A stretch of DNA of 64,000 nucleotides from Ianthella basta (Eukaryota; Porifera; Demospongiae; Verongiida; Ianthellidae), in assembly GCA_964019415.1 (NCBI GenBank), contig OZ025884.1, positions 2,372,501 through 2,436,500 on the forward strand, in the 5' to 3' direction. Made by a program: the position numbers and the translations under genes. This document shows positions 26,601 to 38,800 of the stretch, piece by piece. The first letter of the stretch is position 1; each line of letters begins with the position of its first letter. The notes beneath the pieces were generated by a model. That model ran no database searches. It worked only from the letters and a program-made list of their open reading frames with translations, and was not told where the DNA came from.

Positions 26601-26900
26601 GTGCAGTGTTTGTTGTTCTTGTAAGGTGTCACCTCAGTGCCCCTGTGTTGTGTTTTGTACCTACAGGAGTTGAGTGAAGAGGACTGGGCACAGCTGGAGG
26701 AGGCAGCCAGTTGTGCTCAAGTAGTCAAGGTGGAGGTGGATGTGGAGTACAGTGCCAGAGCTAGCAGAGCCCTGGCTGCTGGGTTCAGTAGAAACTCAGT
26801 ACTCAGAGAAGTGAGACTGATCAGTGTACCAAAAGAGTTAGTGCAGTCAGTGAGAGAAACACTGTGCACAAATGCTGCACTAACTGTCACTGTGCGTTAG
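17649..26900 (+). CDS. NLR1: Death-NACHT-LRR innate immune receptor
   Basis: Eight exons: 17649-17686, 18257-18417, 19075-19373, 22161-23865, 24142-24287, 24505-24646, 25270-25439 and 26667-26900. They sum to 2895 nt with a clean frame (964 aa). Exon 1 encodes 12 residues (MEGRKSPPTRDY) and exon 2 a polar linker. Exon 3 is a Death domain, residues ~67-166 (CSVAGQKWHSICTYLGI, TWSTLLEAMKEAGL). Exon 4 holds the NACHT ATPase: Walker A GQPGTGKTT at 260-268 and Walker B LLIFDGADE around D343, then winged-helix-like segments. Exons 5-8 each encode LRR-like units (SLKKLKLKV, RPLEELYLAL, ITHLDV, VLREVRL). Cytosolic NLRs sense microbial or danger signals and oligomerise through NACHT to signal through Death. 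This is the layout reported for the expanded sponge NLR family. Intron 3 holds a 2-kb minisatellite. The exon 5 start could instead be 24082, after gtgtag, in the same frame. The exon 6 start could be 24511. Confidence 0.9.
19400..21455 (+). repeat. 16-bp minisatellite in NLR1 intron 3, about 128 copies
   Basis: The unit is gtgtgtacagtgtggg, with recurrent variants (gtgaggggc, gtgtgggat, gtgtgcag, tatggggcatgtatatttgt). The array fills nearly all of the intron between the Death and NACHT exons. The G-rich strand is the sense strand, so the pre-mRNA carries a GGGG run in most units. Because 16 is not a multiple of 3, the array is open in several frames on both strands, and the resulting CTHPTLYTPHTVH-type and CGVCTVWGVYSVG-type proteins should not be annotated. 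Longer blocks recur within it, for example gtgaggggc triplets near 20390, 20590, 20830 and 21126. Confidence 0.95.
25491..25566. repeat. Near-perfect hairpin in NLR1 intron 7
   Basis: The arm ctatttgacacacacacaca continues to catggagacgtagtacagt. A 4-base loop (aatc) follows, and then the reverse complement, ending in gtgtgtgtcaaatag. Arms are about 35 bp with one mismatch and a small CA-length difference. Equivalent hairpins are at 38950-39025 and 61276-61349. The shape could be a tiny inverted-repeat element or a small-RNA precursor. Confidence 0.85.
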
Positions 26901-28313
26901 GTCTACCTTTGTATATAATGGTATGAATTCTGTATTTGATCTCAGACTCAATTCTAGTCAATGTTTCATTTGTTTCATTATCACGTTTATTAATTTATAA
27001 TTCAGTAGAAATTATTGTACTTATATGCGTAGCAGTTTGAGTCCTCTCATTATCCAGTGAGGCATGTATTCGCAGTCATCACATCGTATTAATGGGGGCT
27101 CGCTTCAGTCGCCCTGGACCTGTACAAATTGGTAGGTAGCTGGACTTAACACACTGGGCGGGGCGTATATTGCTGTCTGTCAGTTTGTTTGTCCACGGCC
27201 GTAACTATCCTATTTGTGCAGCGTCCGCTTTTCCCGTGCTGTAGCTACCCGAACGTCATTTATACCAGTACGTATTCGTTATACAACCATTGCTGTTGGG
27301 CTATCATGCATAATTTTATACACAAGACACACACTGTATTGTACAGCGTAAAAGGCCAAACTGCACAGCAGGTACAGCTTCGGCTAGCTAAGACCAGGCA
27401 AGGCCAGAGAGCGCGGCAGGCAGGCAGAAACTGAAGCGCAGATACGGGTTCGGCTGGCTACACAAGGACTAAGTGGGGAAGGCGCGAAGTGCATGGGCTG
27501 TCGTTTGATGGTTCTCTTGCTCGGTGTCGCTGAAGTTGCATCGGCCCAGTAGAGCTTCGCATACTTACCCTTCCGCTGGACGGCGCGCCTGTCAGGATCG
27601 TGAGTGAGGGTGCACCGGATCGACCACTTGGCTCTACAAGGACTCCGGGTTAGAAGTATGCTGCAGCTATAATTGCTACCATTCTGATTTCAGCTACCTT
27701 CTCTTACTCAGCCTTGCTCTCTGCATGTAGCCACGTTACCTTTGCATCAGCCTATTCCTTGTATATATTGTGCACTTGCAGTAATGCAGTCTGACATTGC
27801 ATGGCACACCTTAATGCTAATCAAGCTGTCTCAGTCATTACTTAGTTACCAACATGTCCCTGCATGCATATATACTCCCGCTCACCCCCACAATGTTTTA
27901 CATATTCGTCTAGTATAGCTTTTCTTGCATGAAACAGTCAATGTATTGAAGCATATATGCACGTGCACATGCAGTGACAAATCAACACACAATGTTTGTA
28001 CACCCTGCATGTTGTTCTATCATTGAGAATTGCCATTCAGCACTATAACAGTTACATAGACCATGCATGCAGTGCATGCACCATCCTATCCTTATATACA
28101 GGTACATGCATCATACAGCCATGCAGTGCACACAGGATACAGATCAGTTAACTCAATCTACAATTCACAACATGTATGAACAGTATACAGTATGTGTTGA
28201 CATATATACACATATAATATGAAAGAGTATTGTTAGTGTATGTGATGTATAAAGTCTGCCCATGCACAAGTATCCTATACTCCTCCTGTGGTGTGTGTCC
28301 AGTGAGAGTGTGT
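26901..28313. other. 3' flank of NLR1 with a conserved CpG-rich block
   Basis: No coding exon is recognised. About 27090-27660 is CpG-rich and GC-rich (gctcgcttcagtcgccc, gagagcgcggcaggcaggca, ctggacggcgcgcctgtcag). It is kept in the other two units (about 40570-41155 and 62905-63480). Inside it, a stretch near 27290-27345 (gctatcatgcataattttat) resembles part of the inverted-repeat element at 33100-33626, so part may derive from the same mobile family. A promoter role is possible but unproven. The remainder (27700-28300) is AT-rich. Confidence 0.45.
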
Positions 28314-28509
28314 TTAGCTGCTCAGACCATCCAACTGCTCCTGAATGGACTCCAGCTGTGTACAAAGGAGAGATATACATGGAAGAAAACATTCATTCTG
28401 AACACATCCTACAAGTGTGGTGTACTACAATTAGGGACTGCACTATGAAGGGGGATGAGTAGGCCAATCAATATCAAATCACTTTACCTCCAAGTCCAGA
28501 AACTTCAAA

Positions 28510-28548
28510 GCATGCACACACACACACATGCAAACACACACAAACATG

Positions 28549-28618
<70 letters not shown>

Positions 28619-28625
28619 ACACACA
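28510..28625. repeat. (CA)n microsatellite in the COMMD10-like locus
   Basis: A CA array of about 115 bp with a few tg interruptions. The second unit carries only about 40 bp at 42018-42057 and lacks a short flanking segment, so this microsatellite differs sharply between the duplicates. Confidence 0.95.
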
Positions 28626-28769
28626 CGAGTACACTAATTATCACCCCACATGGCCATCTGGCCTGCTAGACCACCCAATGGCCATCTGGCCTGCTAGACC
28701 ATCCCACCACGACTGTCTGGCCTGATAGACCACTCTATGTAAGCAAATGGCCCATACCGTATAGTGCAA

Positions 28770-29645
28770 AAGTGTCGCGGTAGAAAAGTTTCGCGAATTT
28801 CGCGGATAGATCACGATTCGCGAAAGTATTCCCCGCGAATATTTTGTATTAACCCTATGCTTATACATTATAGACGGATGATGGCATAGCTATTTGTCTG
28901 TAACTATACACCGCAGCAAACTAGCCTAGCTGTGCATGCTAAGAAGGCACAGTGCCTCGTGCCCCTGATCTCATCGCCGAGTGTTACAGCTGCCGCCCTA
29001 AGGTTTTCAGCTGTTACGGGTGAGGCTGTGATCGATGTCTCTGTAGCGACGGTATGGCTACTTCACGCGCCCTAGTTCAGTGCTACCGAAGCCAGACAGA
29101 TCGCTTTAAACAGTAGTAGCAGGCGTACACCATCGTAGCTGCCAATGAAACGGTGAAGAAAGTCATCGGTACCGACGCGGGCGAATAAGATAGCTACTGC
29201 TTGCAGTTCACGACGCGGAGCGTACGATGACTTTACCCCGAAGGAAAAGGCTCGTGTAGTGGGGAAATGGCAGCAGAGCAAGGTGTAACAGCACCTGTAC
29301 GATTCATTTCCAAAGCCTTCCCTGACCGTCTTCTCAAGGAAAGCAGCGTGCGAACTTGGAAGTCGAACGAGGTGGAATTGGCGAAGAATAAGAAAGCAGA
29401 TGCAGAGATGGCTGTGAAGAAGTTAGTAGACAAGAAAAGAGGTCGTCTTGTGTTTTTTGGGAGTGAGCTGGATAAGTGTGCTAGTCAGTTCGAGATCATA
29501 CGTATGACCCAAGCGCGCTTCATCGTGGTTGCTTCAATTCTATAGGGGGCGTGGCTTACCTGCATCTCACGAAATGCGAAAATTACAGTTTGAGCCAAAA
29601 CTTGAAGATTCGCGAAAATATTCTCCCGCGAAAATCTTGCGTTAT
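28770..29645 (+). mobile_element. Degraded pogo/Tigger-like DNA transposon remnant
   Basis: The ORF at 29267-29545 encodes FISKAFPDRLLKESSVRTWK and later LVDKKRGRLVFFGSELDK. This matches the N-terminal helix-turn-helix region of pogo-like transposases (ESSVRxWK ... KKRGRPLLLGxELD). It runs into unrelated sequence and stops after 92 codons, so no DDE catalytic domain is present. Both sides carry CpG-rich ttcgcgaa and ccgcgaaaa/ccgcgaat motifs (28785-28850 and 29612-29645), probably relics of element ends. It sits within an intron of the COMMD10-like gene, and its encoded peptide is identical in unit 2 (42652-42930), so it predates the duplication. Confidence 0.6.
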
Positions 29646-30109
29646 TCACTGAAGTGTCGGCTAATAGCAGACAATAGTACGTACATTGCATTATAGGCCA
29701 ACTGTCACCTCTCCTGCCTTTATACCACTGACACTCAAACTGAGAGTTGGGTAGCTTCATCTTGGACTGGCTGGCTTGGGCCATGGACAGGTACAGTCTC
29801 TAGTTGATGCCATCCAGCTGTGTTGGGAAGAAGGTTCTCCCTCTTAGTCTCTCTACCACTGCACGGCCCTGGCTAGGCCAAGACTGAGAGAAGAGGGAGG
29901 CCTGCATTGGGGACGGAGGAGAAGGAGGGGATTGGAGAGGAGAGAGGGGTAGAGATGTAGGGTGATAGAAAGGAGGGAGAGAGAGAGGACCACATGCACT
30001 CACACCTGCACACACACACCTTACCTTATCATGATGGAGTCCAAGTGTCTGGAGCTGCTCTGAAAGGACCTCAGGCTTTGCCAAGTGGTAAGCTGACTGC
30101 AAGAGGGAA

Positions 30110-31740
30110 CAGGGACACACAGGTACAGACAGACAAACCCAAGTCCATATGCAAGACCAGATATACTAACACACAGACACACATGCACATACACAAACGT
30201 GAACTACTCCAGGAGCCGTATGTGACATGGAGAAAGCTCCACATAGTACAACACCCGGAGGAGGTGTGGCTAGCTAGTCATGTGACCATAGCATGTGACC
30301 ATGACATCACTGCACCAGGAATGTGGGCTCACTTTGACAGACCCTACAAGTGGACATCATGTAGTGTCTTGATGTTGTGTGTTGTCAAATCAGGAGATGT
30401 CAGGGTACATGGCTGCTACACTGCTCACAGTCCCAATTCACATTCCTACAAGTCCCTGAGCCCACCTGGCATGCATCCAGTAGTTGTGGTGCAGCCAACG
30501 CTCATGTCAGCACACACTCATCACAGCTCCGCCCTTCAACATTCACTGGACAGCTGCACTGACTGCACTTCTGGTGTCACACACCTCACCCTCAGCCACA
30601 CACACACACAGGCTACAGGGAGAGAGGGAGGGGGAGGGGTGTGCATGTTGCTGGAGCATACAGCAGGCTCTCCTGAGTGAGAGGAACTAGTAGTGGGAGG
30701 GATACATGATACATCTATAGCATCTACATGTTTACATCACTTTCAGTGAGCTTGTGCCACTTGCACCGAACTGATAAGGTGGAGCTCTACACATGGTGTG
30801 ATGCAGGGTGCGGAGTGGGCAAGGAGGGACAGGCAAAACGGCTATACCAAGCACCAGAGGTGACTACAAACCAGTTTGAGCAGTGGCCATTTTGGTGAAT
30901 GCACACATGTACCACTTCTACTACACAAGTTTGATGGAAATGTGGTTAACATTAGTAGGCAATGTGCTCCTGTTTCATTTGCATGCCCTTCACAAACAAG
31001 AAACCAATTTAGTTGGACTAGATGGTCATATCTGAAGATGTCTTGAAGAAATGTAAGCAGACTGCGAGCGGTGGCCACTTGGTTGATGGATGTACCACCA
31101 CCACCACATCCAAACACTGCACATGCTCTGCACACACGTGTGGTGCTAACCACTACGTAGAGGACCACTCATTCCTTCACTGTTTACATAGGAAGGACAT
31201 AGACAGACGGCACCACCAGCACATTGAAACACACCCACCAACTGGTGCAGTGATACTCGGTGCATGCACACCCCTCACGTGTCCATCCACCCACAGTCTG
31301 TTACCTGTCACATGTCCCTCCCACTGTGTTGTTCATACAAGTGCAGTTTGTAGTAGTGTACATGACATCACAGACAGCTCCACCCACATCACATGCACCA
31401 CCTGAGCAGGAGGGGGAGGGGCCAGGAAGGAGGGGGAGGGGGAGGGGAGGAGGGGGAGGGGCCAGGAAGGAGGGGGAGGGGCCAGGAAGGAGGGAAGAGA
31501 GAGGGGAGGGGTCAGGTAGGGGAGGAGATGAGGGAGGAGCTGGACACACATACACATTGCATTTCAAACACCTATACCTCTTGGCAGAGCAAAATCACAT
31601 ACGAAACTGCGCACACTTACTCTAGAGCAATCAGTGGTGTGCCAACAACTGATGAGTGGCAGTAGGTCACACTATTACTACAAACCTCTCATACTATAAT
31701 GCACTACAAACTCCTCTATTGCAGCCACTCCACGTGCAGT
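30110..31740. other. Conserved block with unassigned candidate exons, unit 1
   Basis: I do not recognise the gene here. The best (+) candidate exon starts after ctttcag at 30748 and runs to TGA at about 30896. It reads TDKVELYTWCDAG, then GVGKEGQAKRLYQAPE, then NQFEQWPFW, and is nearly unchanged in unit 2. A second (+) open stretch at 30230-30570 (WAHFDRPYKWTSC, KSGDVRVHGCY) is open in unit 1, but unit 2 has a one-base insertion near 43608. A Cys/His-rich open frame lies at 31022-31405. None shows a family signature. The block lies upstream of the COMMD10-like exons on the opposite strand and may also hold that gene's missing 5' exons. Confidence 0.3.
31406..31530. repeat. G-rich tandem repeat (aggagggggaggggccagga)
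   Basis: Three to four copies of a 20-23 bp purine-only unit, strongly G-rich on the + strand. The equivalent in unit 2 is at about 44796-44920 with small changes. Confidence 0.85.
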
Positions 31741-32845
31741 GTCATGCTGTTGAGCTCAGCTGTGAGAGATGACACCACATGTACCTCTGCAGCTGCAGGC
31801 CTTGGCTTGTAGTATTGTCTAACGTTAAGGGCCTGCGGATCCATGGGACAGCAACTGTAGCTGATTCTGACGCCATTTTGCACTTGCAGATTGTGTGGGC
31901 ATTCTGCACAACACTAATGATATTCATAATTGCCCGCCATCCTGTGCATGTGACTTGATCGCTTGGAGTTCTCCCTAGGCCTTCTCTTTTCAGTGTGTTT
32001 TTGCTGCTAAGATCCATCCACTACTACTGACTGCATTAGGTAAGTGTATGACATGTTATTCGTGTGTGATCGAGGTGGCTTGTCTGTTTTGATGATGGAC
32101 TGAGAGAGAACAGTGCACTTCGCTATTTAAGCCACTTTCAGCGTCCACGTAGCCCAGTAGCTAAAGAGTATTGAACAGTAGAACGGACGTACTTAGTGGC
32201 AATCAATCAGTGCTGGACAGAGGTCTAGAATGTAGCTACTTTCCCTCAGTTTATGCGTACGCACCTGTCTGGAAATGAGTCACTGTGTGTCACTGAACGG
32301 AGCGCCCCTTGTCCACGTAGTGAGGGCCATCAATGGGCTGCACTTGTGTTGACTCCAGTGGTCACAGTACAGGGACATGTGTGCACTATGCTGACTCTGT
32401 TTGTTGGTGTGGATCAGTGTGTGATGGAGTGAAGTGTACACGTGTGCAAAGGTGTGGTCTGAGACTCTACATCTCATCGATCGTGAAAGAGACTTGGGCA
32501 GATTGAACCAACAGCTTGTAGAGGCTAATTCACCCTCGGCTGTAGTGATATCATGTTAGTCTTGTGTGCAAAATATGGACACTGAGAGACTAGGTATTGA
32601 TGGTGTCTCAGAATAGATAGAACATCCATTGGAGTGGAGTGATGTCTGTGAAGTGAGAGATGTTTAACTTATAGCCCAATGCCCCAAATCAGCTTGCACT
32701 ATGTTCTGTCCCTGAGTCAAGCTGTGTTCCATCCACCAGTACTGGAGGGCACACTTGTGGTCACTGGTTGACTTGGTAATGTAAAGGGGTCCTGACATGG
32801 AGTGTGTGTACTCTCACTGTTCTCTCCATCAACTGTCACACAGCA

Positions 32846-35800
32846 ATGGGAGGACACATCAGCAGGTGGTGGTGGGAGAGAGAGGGGGAAAGGACTGCAA
32901 CCAGACATGGACCTGTTGAGGCTGCCACACCCCCTGTGCCACACCCACAAGCAAACCTGCCTCCTGTGAGTCCAGCACTGCAGTTGTAGCAGGAGACAGG
33001 GATAGTGTTTAGTGAGGGAAGTGTTCCAATTCTCTGCTAGTTGTGTTTGATGGTGCACCTCCACCTCATAGCAATAGCCTTGACTACACAAGAGTAATTG
33101 GGGCGAGCCTGAGCGAGCCCCTTACCTTACGAGTAGTACAGTGGCTCTGTCTGTGTCGTACGTCCGTTTGGGCCACAGGGGAAAGTTTTAGCGTAATATT
33201 TTGGTCAGGGGTCTGCAGCGCACGTAGGTGTACGTATATACACCATTTAGTCCCAAATGCAAGTCCATTTATAACAGCCACTTTGCATCTCATAAGCATT
33301 GTGGTTGCGCTATCATGCATATCATTATACACAATGTATAGCGTCAATACAATGTCCTATAATATTATGCTGTCATTATTAGACACTCGACCCTACTTAA
33401 GGGCATTAGGTGCAGCATGCTACAGCTATGGATCGCACCACGGGCAATTCTACAGACTGTAGGCTGTCAGACTAGCAAGACGGCCAAGTTGACCTAAAAT
33501 GTATAGCAGCACGAATGCACGGAAGAGACAGCACAAGGCAACAGAAGAGCATCATTCTGTTTAATGCTTAATCAGTACATGAATCAGTGAAACAGCCACT
33601 GCATGGCGCTTCCTCAGGCTCGCCCCACAATGCTTTGCATTCACTAGTATATACAAGGATGGTGAACTGTGTGTATGTGTATGTGTACGGTGTATGTACG
33701 TACAAATGTATTTATGTGTGTATGTGGTCAGGGTATCAACAGTGTAGGGAGATGGGACATGCTATCGTCTGGTCCAATGACACTGTCCTTTAACAGTGGA
33801 TGAGTTAGATCCTATTGAGCCACTAGCATTGAGGCAGAAGGGACAGTGGCTGTGTGTACTGTGTCACAATGTCTGATAGGTACATAACACAGGACTTATC
33901 CTAGCTACTCCACTGATTGACAAGTTGTTAACTCAATGAGCCCAGTCAGCGTAGGACCACTTGTACATATGGATGTGTACCAGGCTGTCCTCTGCTGCCC
34001 TTAACTACAACAGAGAGCTTGCATGGTATGTCTCTCAGCCTCCTAGTGATGTCCTACCACCTGTTGTCATAGCTGCAGGTGGAGGAGAGTCCTGTTCCCT
34101 CACAAGCTGACACGCCTACTGAACCACACCCTCAAGTGGATCTGCCCCCCAAGCCACACCCACAAGCCGACCCTGTTCAAGGTGTGTTATACCAGACATT
34201 CATTCATGGAATGTCAGTGTTTGTAGCACTTTGTGTTGTGTAGTGTGTGAGTGTATGTCCACACACACGTACACACGTGCACACCATGGGGGTCTGGTAT
34301 ATTTCTGTTCTCAAGCAGTCACACATTGCCAGTTGGTGTCATGTATTAGAGAGGTGCTGAGCGGTCTTTAGCACAAGGTACCATGTGCCTTCCCTTCCAC
34401 TGCAGTGTTCCTGAGGTCTAAGCCAAGCGAGGCAGACTTTCGCCGTCATGTGTGTTCTGTGGCCGGCCAAAAGTGGCGCTCCATTTGCACATACCTGGGC
34501 ATACCCAATGCAAAGGTGGAGTCTCTGCTTGGGAGCAACCCACACAATGTTGAGGAAGTGTTCTTCCAAGCTCTGTGCTACTGGCATGCTGGTAAGACCT
34601 CGGAGGAAGTGACATGGAGCACCCTTCTGGAGGCAATGAAGGAGGCGGGGCTTAGGAACCACGTTGAAGACCTGCTGAAGAGTAGGCCAATGGAAGTTGC
34701 CACAGTGAGTTGGTGTTGTGTTGGGGGGAAAGGGGAGGAGTCTGTTGGTTGGGTGTGGGGTGTGTACGGTGTGGGGTGTGTACGATGTGGGGTGTGTGGG
34801 GTATGTACAGTGTTTGGTGTTGTATAGTGTGGGGTGTGCACAGTGTGGGGTGTGTACAGTGTGTGGTGTAGCAGAGACAGAGCCTTCTCCTGGTCAGCTT
34901 ACCTAGTCCTCTGGTCAAGTGTTCTTAATTGAAGTGCTAAATCAGACACCTTTGACAAACTTTCAGACCTCACAACCTTGACAAACCTCAGACAACTTTG
35001 ACTTTGGGTCTGAAGAAATGTTGTGTGTTGAGTGTGCTGCCATTTTAACCTCATAACTAGCTGTGTGCAGGGTGTGACTGTTGTACTGTGTAAGATCTCT
35101 CAGAAGAGTACTAGCCCACTAGTACAGCAGAGGCTAGATCAATTGACATTAATCACTGGTCATTGCACCTACCAGCCTGCTACACTGGTATTAGTGTCTC
35201 ACTGCAAGCAACTGGCCCCTTTCAATAACTGGGCAGTCTTGTTGATGGTAGCCTCCCCTTGTCTGCCACTGTTGAAACCACAAGTGTTTAACTTGTGGTG
35301 TATCATCAAGCCGTCAGTCATCCATCATCAACCATCAGTATGCCCACACTGATAAGACCCAATAAGGACTAGTGTAGCAGGATGGTAGGTGTAATACACA
35401 GTGATTGATATCTTTCATTCTGATTATTGTCAACGAAACTATTATCTGTCGAGTAGAGACTGTCAGCAAAGCTAATTTGACGAGTATACTCATTTTGCAT
35501 CCAACTTTTATCACCCCTCCCCCTCCCCTCCCACTGTAGGTGGAGGTGTGTCCTGTCCTCCCAGAACCACTTCAACATGCAAGGAGACTTGCGTACAGCA
35601 GGTACCAGCGGCTGCCCCTCACAGAAGGGCCACGTGAGCTACAGTTTACAAAAGTAGCTGTACTGCAGAATGACCCTCAACCGAGAAAGAAGGGAGACGT
35701 GGATCAGTTCCTGAAGAGATTCCGTGACTGCGGCGAACGACTGTCAGAGGGAGTGACTAAACAAATGACCGTCAGTCATTTCCTTCACAAGGGTCCCCAG

Positions 35801-38800
35801 CAAACCAGAATACTTTACGGGCAGCCCGGCACAGGTAAAACCACTTTCCTCAAACACCTTTGTCGGAAAGTGGCCAACAATGAATCAAGCGACTTCTCCC
35901 TCGTCCTGTTCTTCCCTCTGCGTGACAAGGCCGTGTCACAAGCACTGAAAGACGACAGTGAAGCCGGACTGGAGCAACTTCTGCGGTACTACATCCCAGG
36001 GAAGAAGTGCTCTACCTCAACTGAAGCACTACTGGAGAGCAAAGGAGAAAACATGCTCCTGATTTTTGATGGGCTGGACGAAGCACGTGGCCTGATTGCC
36101 AGCCCTGAGGGATCCCTCCTAGGAGCACTCCTGGAAGGCCGACTGCTCCCCCAAGCACACTTCATAGTGTCCACTCGTCCCGGTGGTTGTCCCCTACTAC
36201 AAGAGCACAGAACAGTCTTCTACGAGATCCTCGGATTTGATGAGGCAGCAGTGGAGTCGTACGTGAAGGACTTCTTCAAGAGTGAGCCAGGCAAAGGGGA
36301 GGCCATGATTTCTGATTTGAGGGCCCGTCCAGACCTCATGGGAGGTGCTTACGTACCAATGAACTTGTCGATCTTCTGTTCCATCTACAATCACGATATT
36401 GCAGGCAGGTCAGCGTTCCCTGCAACAATGACAGAGTGCTATAAATCCTCTGTTGCAATGACCATCACTCGAGAGAAACAGAAAGTGAAAAAAGCATCTC
36501 GAATTGACCCATCTCTCACTAACCTCCCACCCGATGTTGAGCACCTGTTGTCGTCCCTCGGTGTGCTTGCCTTCAAAGGTCTGACCCAGGAACCACCTGA
36601 CTATATCTTCCAAGAAGATGAAGTGCGTCGTGTCTTCCATACCACAGTCAAATGTGACGAGATCCTGGAGGATTCGTCCTTTGTAGGCCTCCTTCACTTG
36701 CACCCCGACCAGGATGGCCCTTCAAGTACGCTCAACTTCAGCCACACCACGAAGCAGGAGTACTTCGCTGCCTATCATCTTTCCCTGTTGCCCAAGGCAG
36801 AACAAGCTGCCTTCTGGAGGAAGCACCGCCACAATCCCAAGTTCGCAGTGGTTCTGAAATTCTTTGCCGGTCTAACACGGCTCAAGTCAGCAGAGGTCAA
36901 CAAAGCCATCTTTGCCACAAGCGGTGACCTGCCATCAGAATGTGACACTGACAATCCTTATCTTTTGTATGTATTTCACACTTTGTTTGAGTCTCAGAAT
37001 GGATCTCTCACCCAGAGCATTGTCACTCAGTTGAACAGTTGTCTCACCTTTGATTTGTACCTCACTCCTTTTGACACCATGGCACTTTGCCACTGCCTCA
37101 CCAAGTGCAAGCACCTGACTGAACTACACACACCAGACAACCCATTCCATCCCTTATCCCCCACCAGTTTCCATCATGTATGCTCAGTTGTGAGCTCCAA
37201 TCCTCTTTTGCGGTCACTGTCACTACGTGTGGAGCAGTTCTCCACTGAAGGTGAGTGAATGGACCATACTAACTGTTGGTGTCATCTTTATTGTATGGAG
37301 GTTGTGTATGTGTCACCTCATTAGTGTCTCCTTTAATGAAGTATAAATTATGTACTAGTGACTCATGCACTTATTGTATACAATGCTATGCATTTTTTAG
37401 TACATAAATAGTATGTGTTGCTTGTGGTGCATATAGCATGTGTTAAGTGCCCATGTCTTAACCACTAATTAATCCCCCCTGTATCCCTTTGTGTAGCTGC
37501 CAGATGTGTCTTGTGTTCCTCCATTCTCCCTTGTTCCTCTTCCTCTATTCACATAGATGCCAGGACATTGTGTGAGGCTGCTGGGTCACTGAAGAAGTTG
37601 AAGCTGGAAGTGGATAGAAGCTGCACTTCAGAGGCACTGGCTGAGGTCTTTGATCACAGACCATTAGAGGAGTTGAATCTCACCCTCTCCAGAGGTGTTG
37701 AAGTAAGTAGTGCATGTTCACCTGGTATATAGTTATGTGGTGTGGACTCTGAAGGAGCAGTTTACATGAATCCGCTGTGTGGCTTCCTCCTATTTATGCC
37801 GCTACTTTCTACACTTGAGTTGTTTGAGTGCATAACATGTGCTGTTTTACTCCCACTCTGAGGTGAAATGTGTGAATGAGTTTGAGATGCATCACATTAC
37901 ATCATGGACATTTCTATAGATGCAGGGTGACAGCAGTATCCTGGAGAAGATGGCTGCTCACTGCTGGCTGAAGGGACTTGTGCTGGTTGGTGCCAGTGCA
38001 CTACTCCCTATACTGAATGGAGTGAAGGACAACTGTTCAATAACCCATCTTGATGTTTACGGTGAGCCTATCACTACGTGCCTGCAATTATACTATACCA
38101 TGTAGGGTATGTACATGTATGGGTTGGGCCATTGGTAACAACTGAAATTGTGCTGATTGAGCAAAGTTTGCAATCTCCCTTGCACGCTGTTGTTGTTGTG
38201 TAGCTGAGGGTGGGTGGTGGGTGACTGTAATGAGGGAGTGTGAGTGTGGGTGTTGGACGTCAGTGCTCACATCTCACCACAGTACAGAAGTGGAGAGCAA
38301 TCTTGTGAATGTCTTGTTGGCCATAACTGCTTTGTTGTTTGCCTGCCATCTCCCTCTCCCTTGTTGCTGCTTATGTGTTTAGTTGTCCTGATCCTAACTT
38401 GCCTTCATGACTGCTAGAAATGGATTTATTAAATCAGCGGAACAAGTCATGCTAGTAATTGGAGACACTGCCCCTCCCCTTGCCACCATTACACCGTCGA
38501 CATGTTATGGCTGTGTACATAATCAATGCATGTCTGCTGTGTTGATTGTGCAACACTAAACACTTAATTTGGAATAAAACAATAACATTAGTGACCAATG
38601 ATTGTTGTGTTGTTACTGCCTTCGATATATATGGTATTCAGCAATCAGCTACCTTGGTCATCTAGTGATTGGACACTCAATGTCAACCACATTCAGTTGT
38701 GTCAATCAATGCTGTGTTCTTCTACCTTAGATTTGTCTGGTAGAGGTGATGTGCCACCTTCGGCTGTGACCACTTGTATTCAGAACATGTCGCAGTTGAG

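Larger units (their letters stand above)
28314..30096 (-). pseudogene. COMMD10-like gene, copy 1, with an in-frame stop and likely lost segments
   Basis: Minus-strand exons: 30025-30096 (AYHLAKPEVLSEQLQTLGLH, then HDK), 29709-29901 (ASLFSQSWPSQGRAVVERLR, then LSMAQASQSKMKLPNSQFEC) and 28314-28355 (LESIQEQLDGLSS, stop TAA). Order, spacing and motifs match the COMM domain of COMMD10, which acts in the COMMD/CCDC22/CCDC93 (Commander) endosomal complex and in NF-kB control. The codon for the conserved Trp of the COMM motif (normally WxL) reads TAG at 29800-29802, with the frame intact on both sides. The segment joining the last two exons is not clearly found. A candidate ending in FLDLE (donor gtaaag, near 28470-28510) abuts the CA microsatellite, and a pogo-like remnant occupies the intervening intron. 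N-terminal exons were not identified. Splice sites are still good, so recent inactivation or recoding is possible. Confidence 0.72.

Noticed and set aside
28262..28462. Plus-strand ORFs over 28230-28460, kept in both units
   Set aside because: The minus strand here carries the COMMD10-like last exon (LESIQEQLDGLSS with acceptor and stop), which explains the conservation better.
31742..32017. Minus-strand 91-codon ORF considered as a COMMD10 N-terminal exon
   Set aside because: It does not resemble the N-terminal helical region of COMMD10, and no matching splice site was evident.
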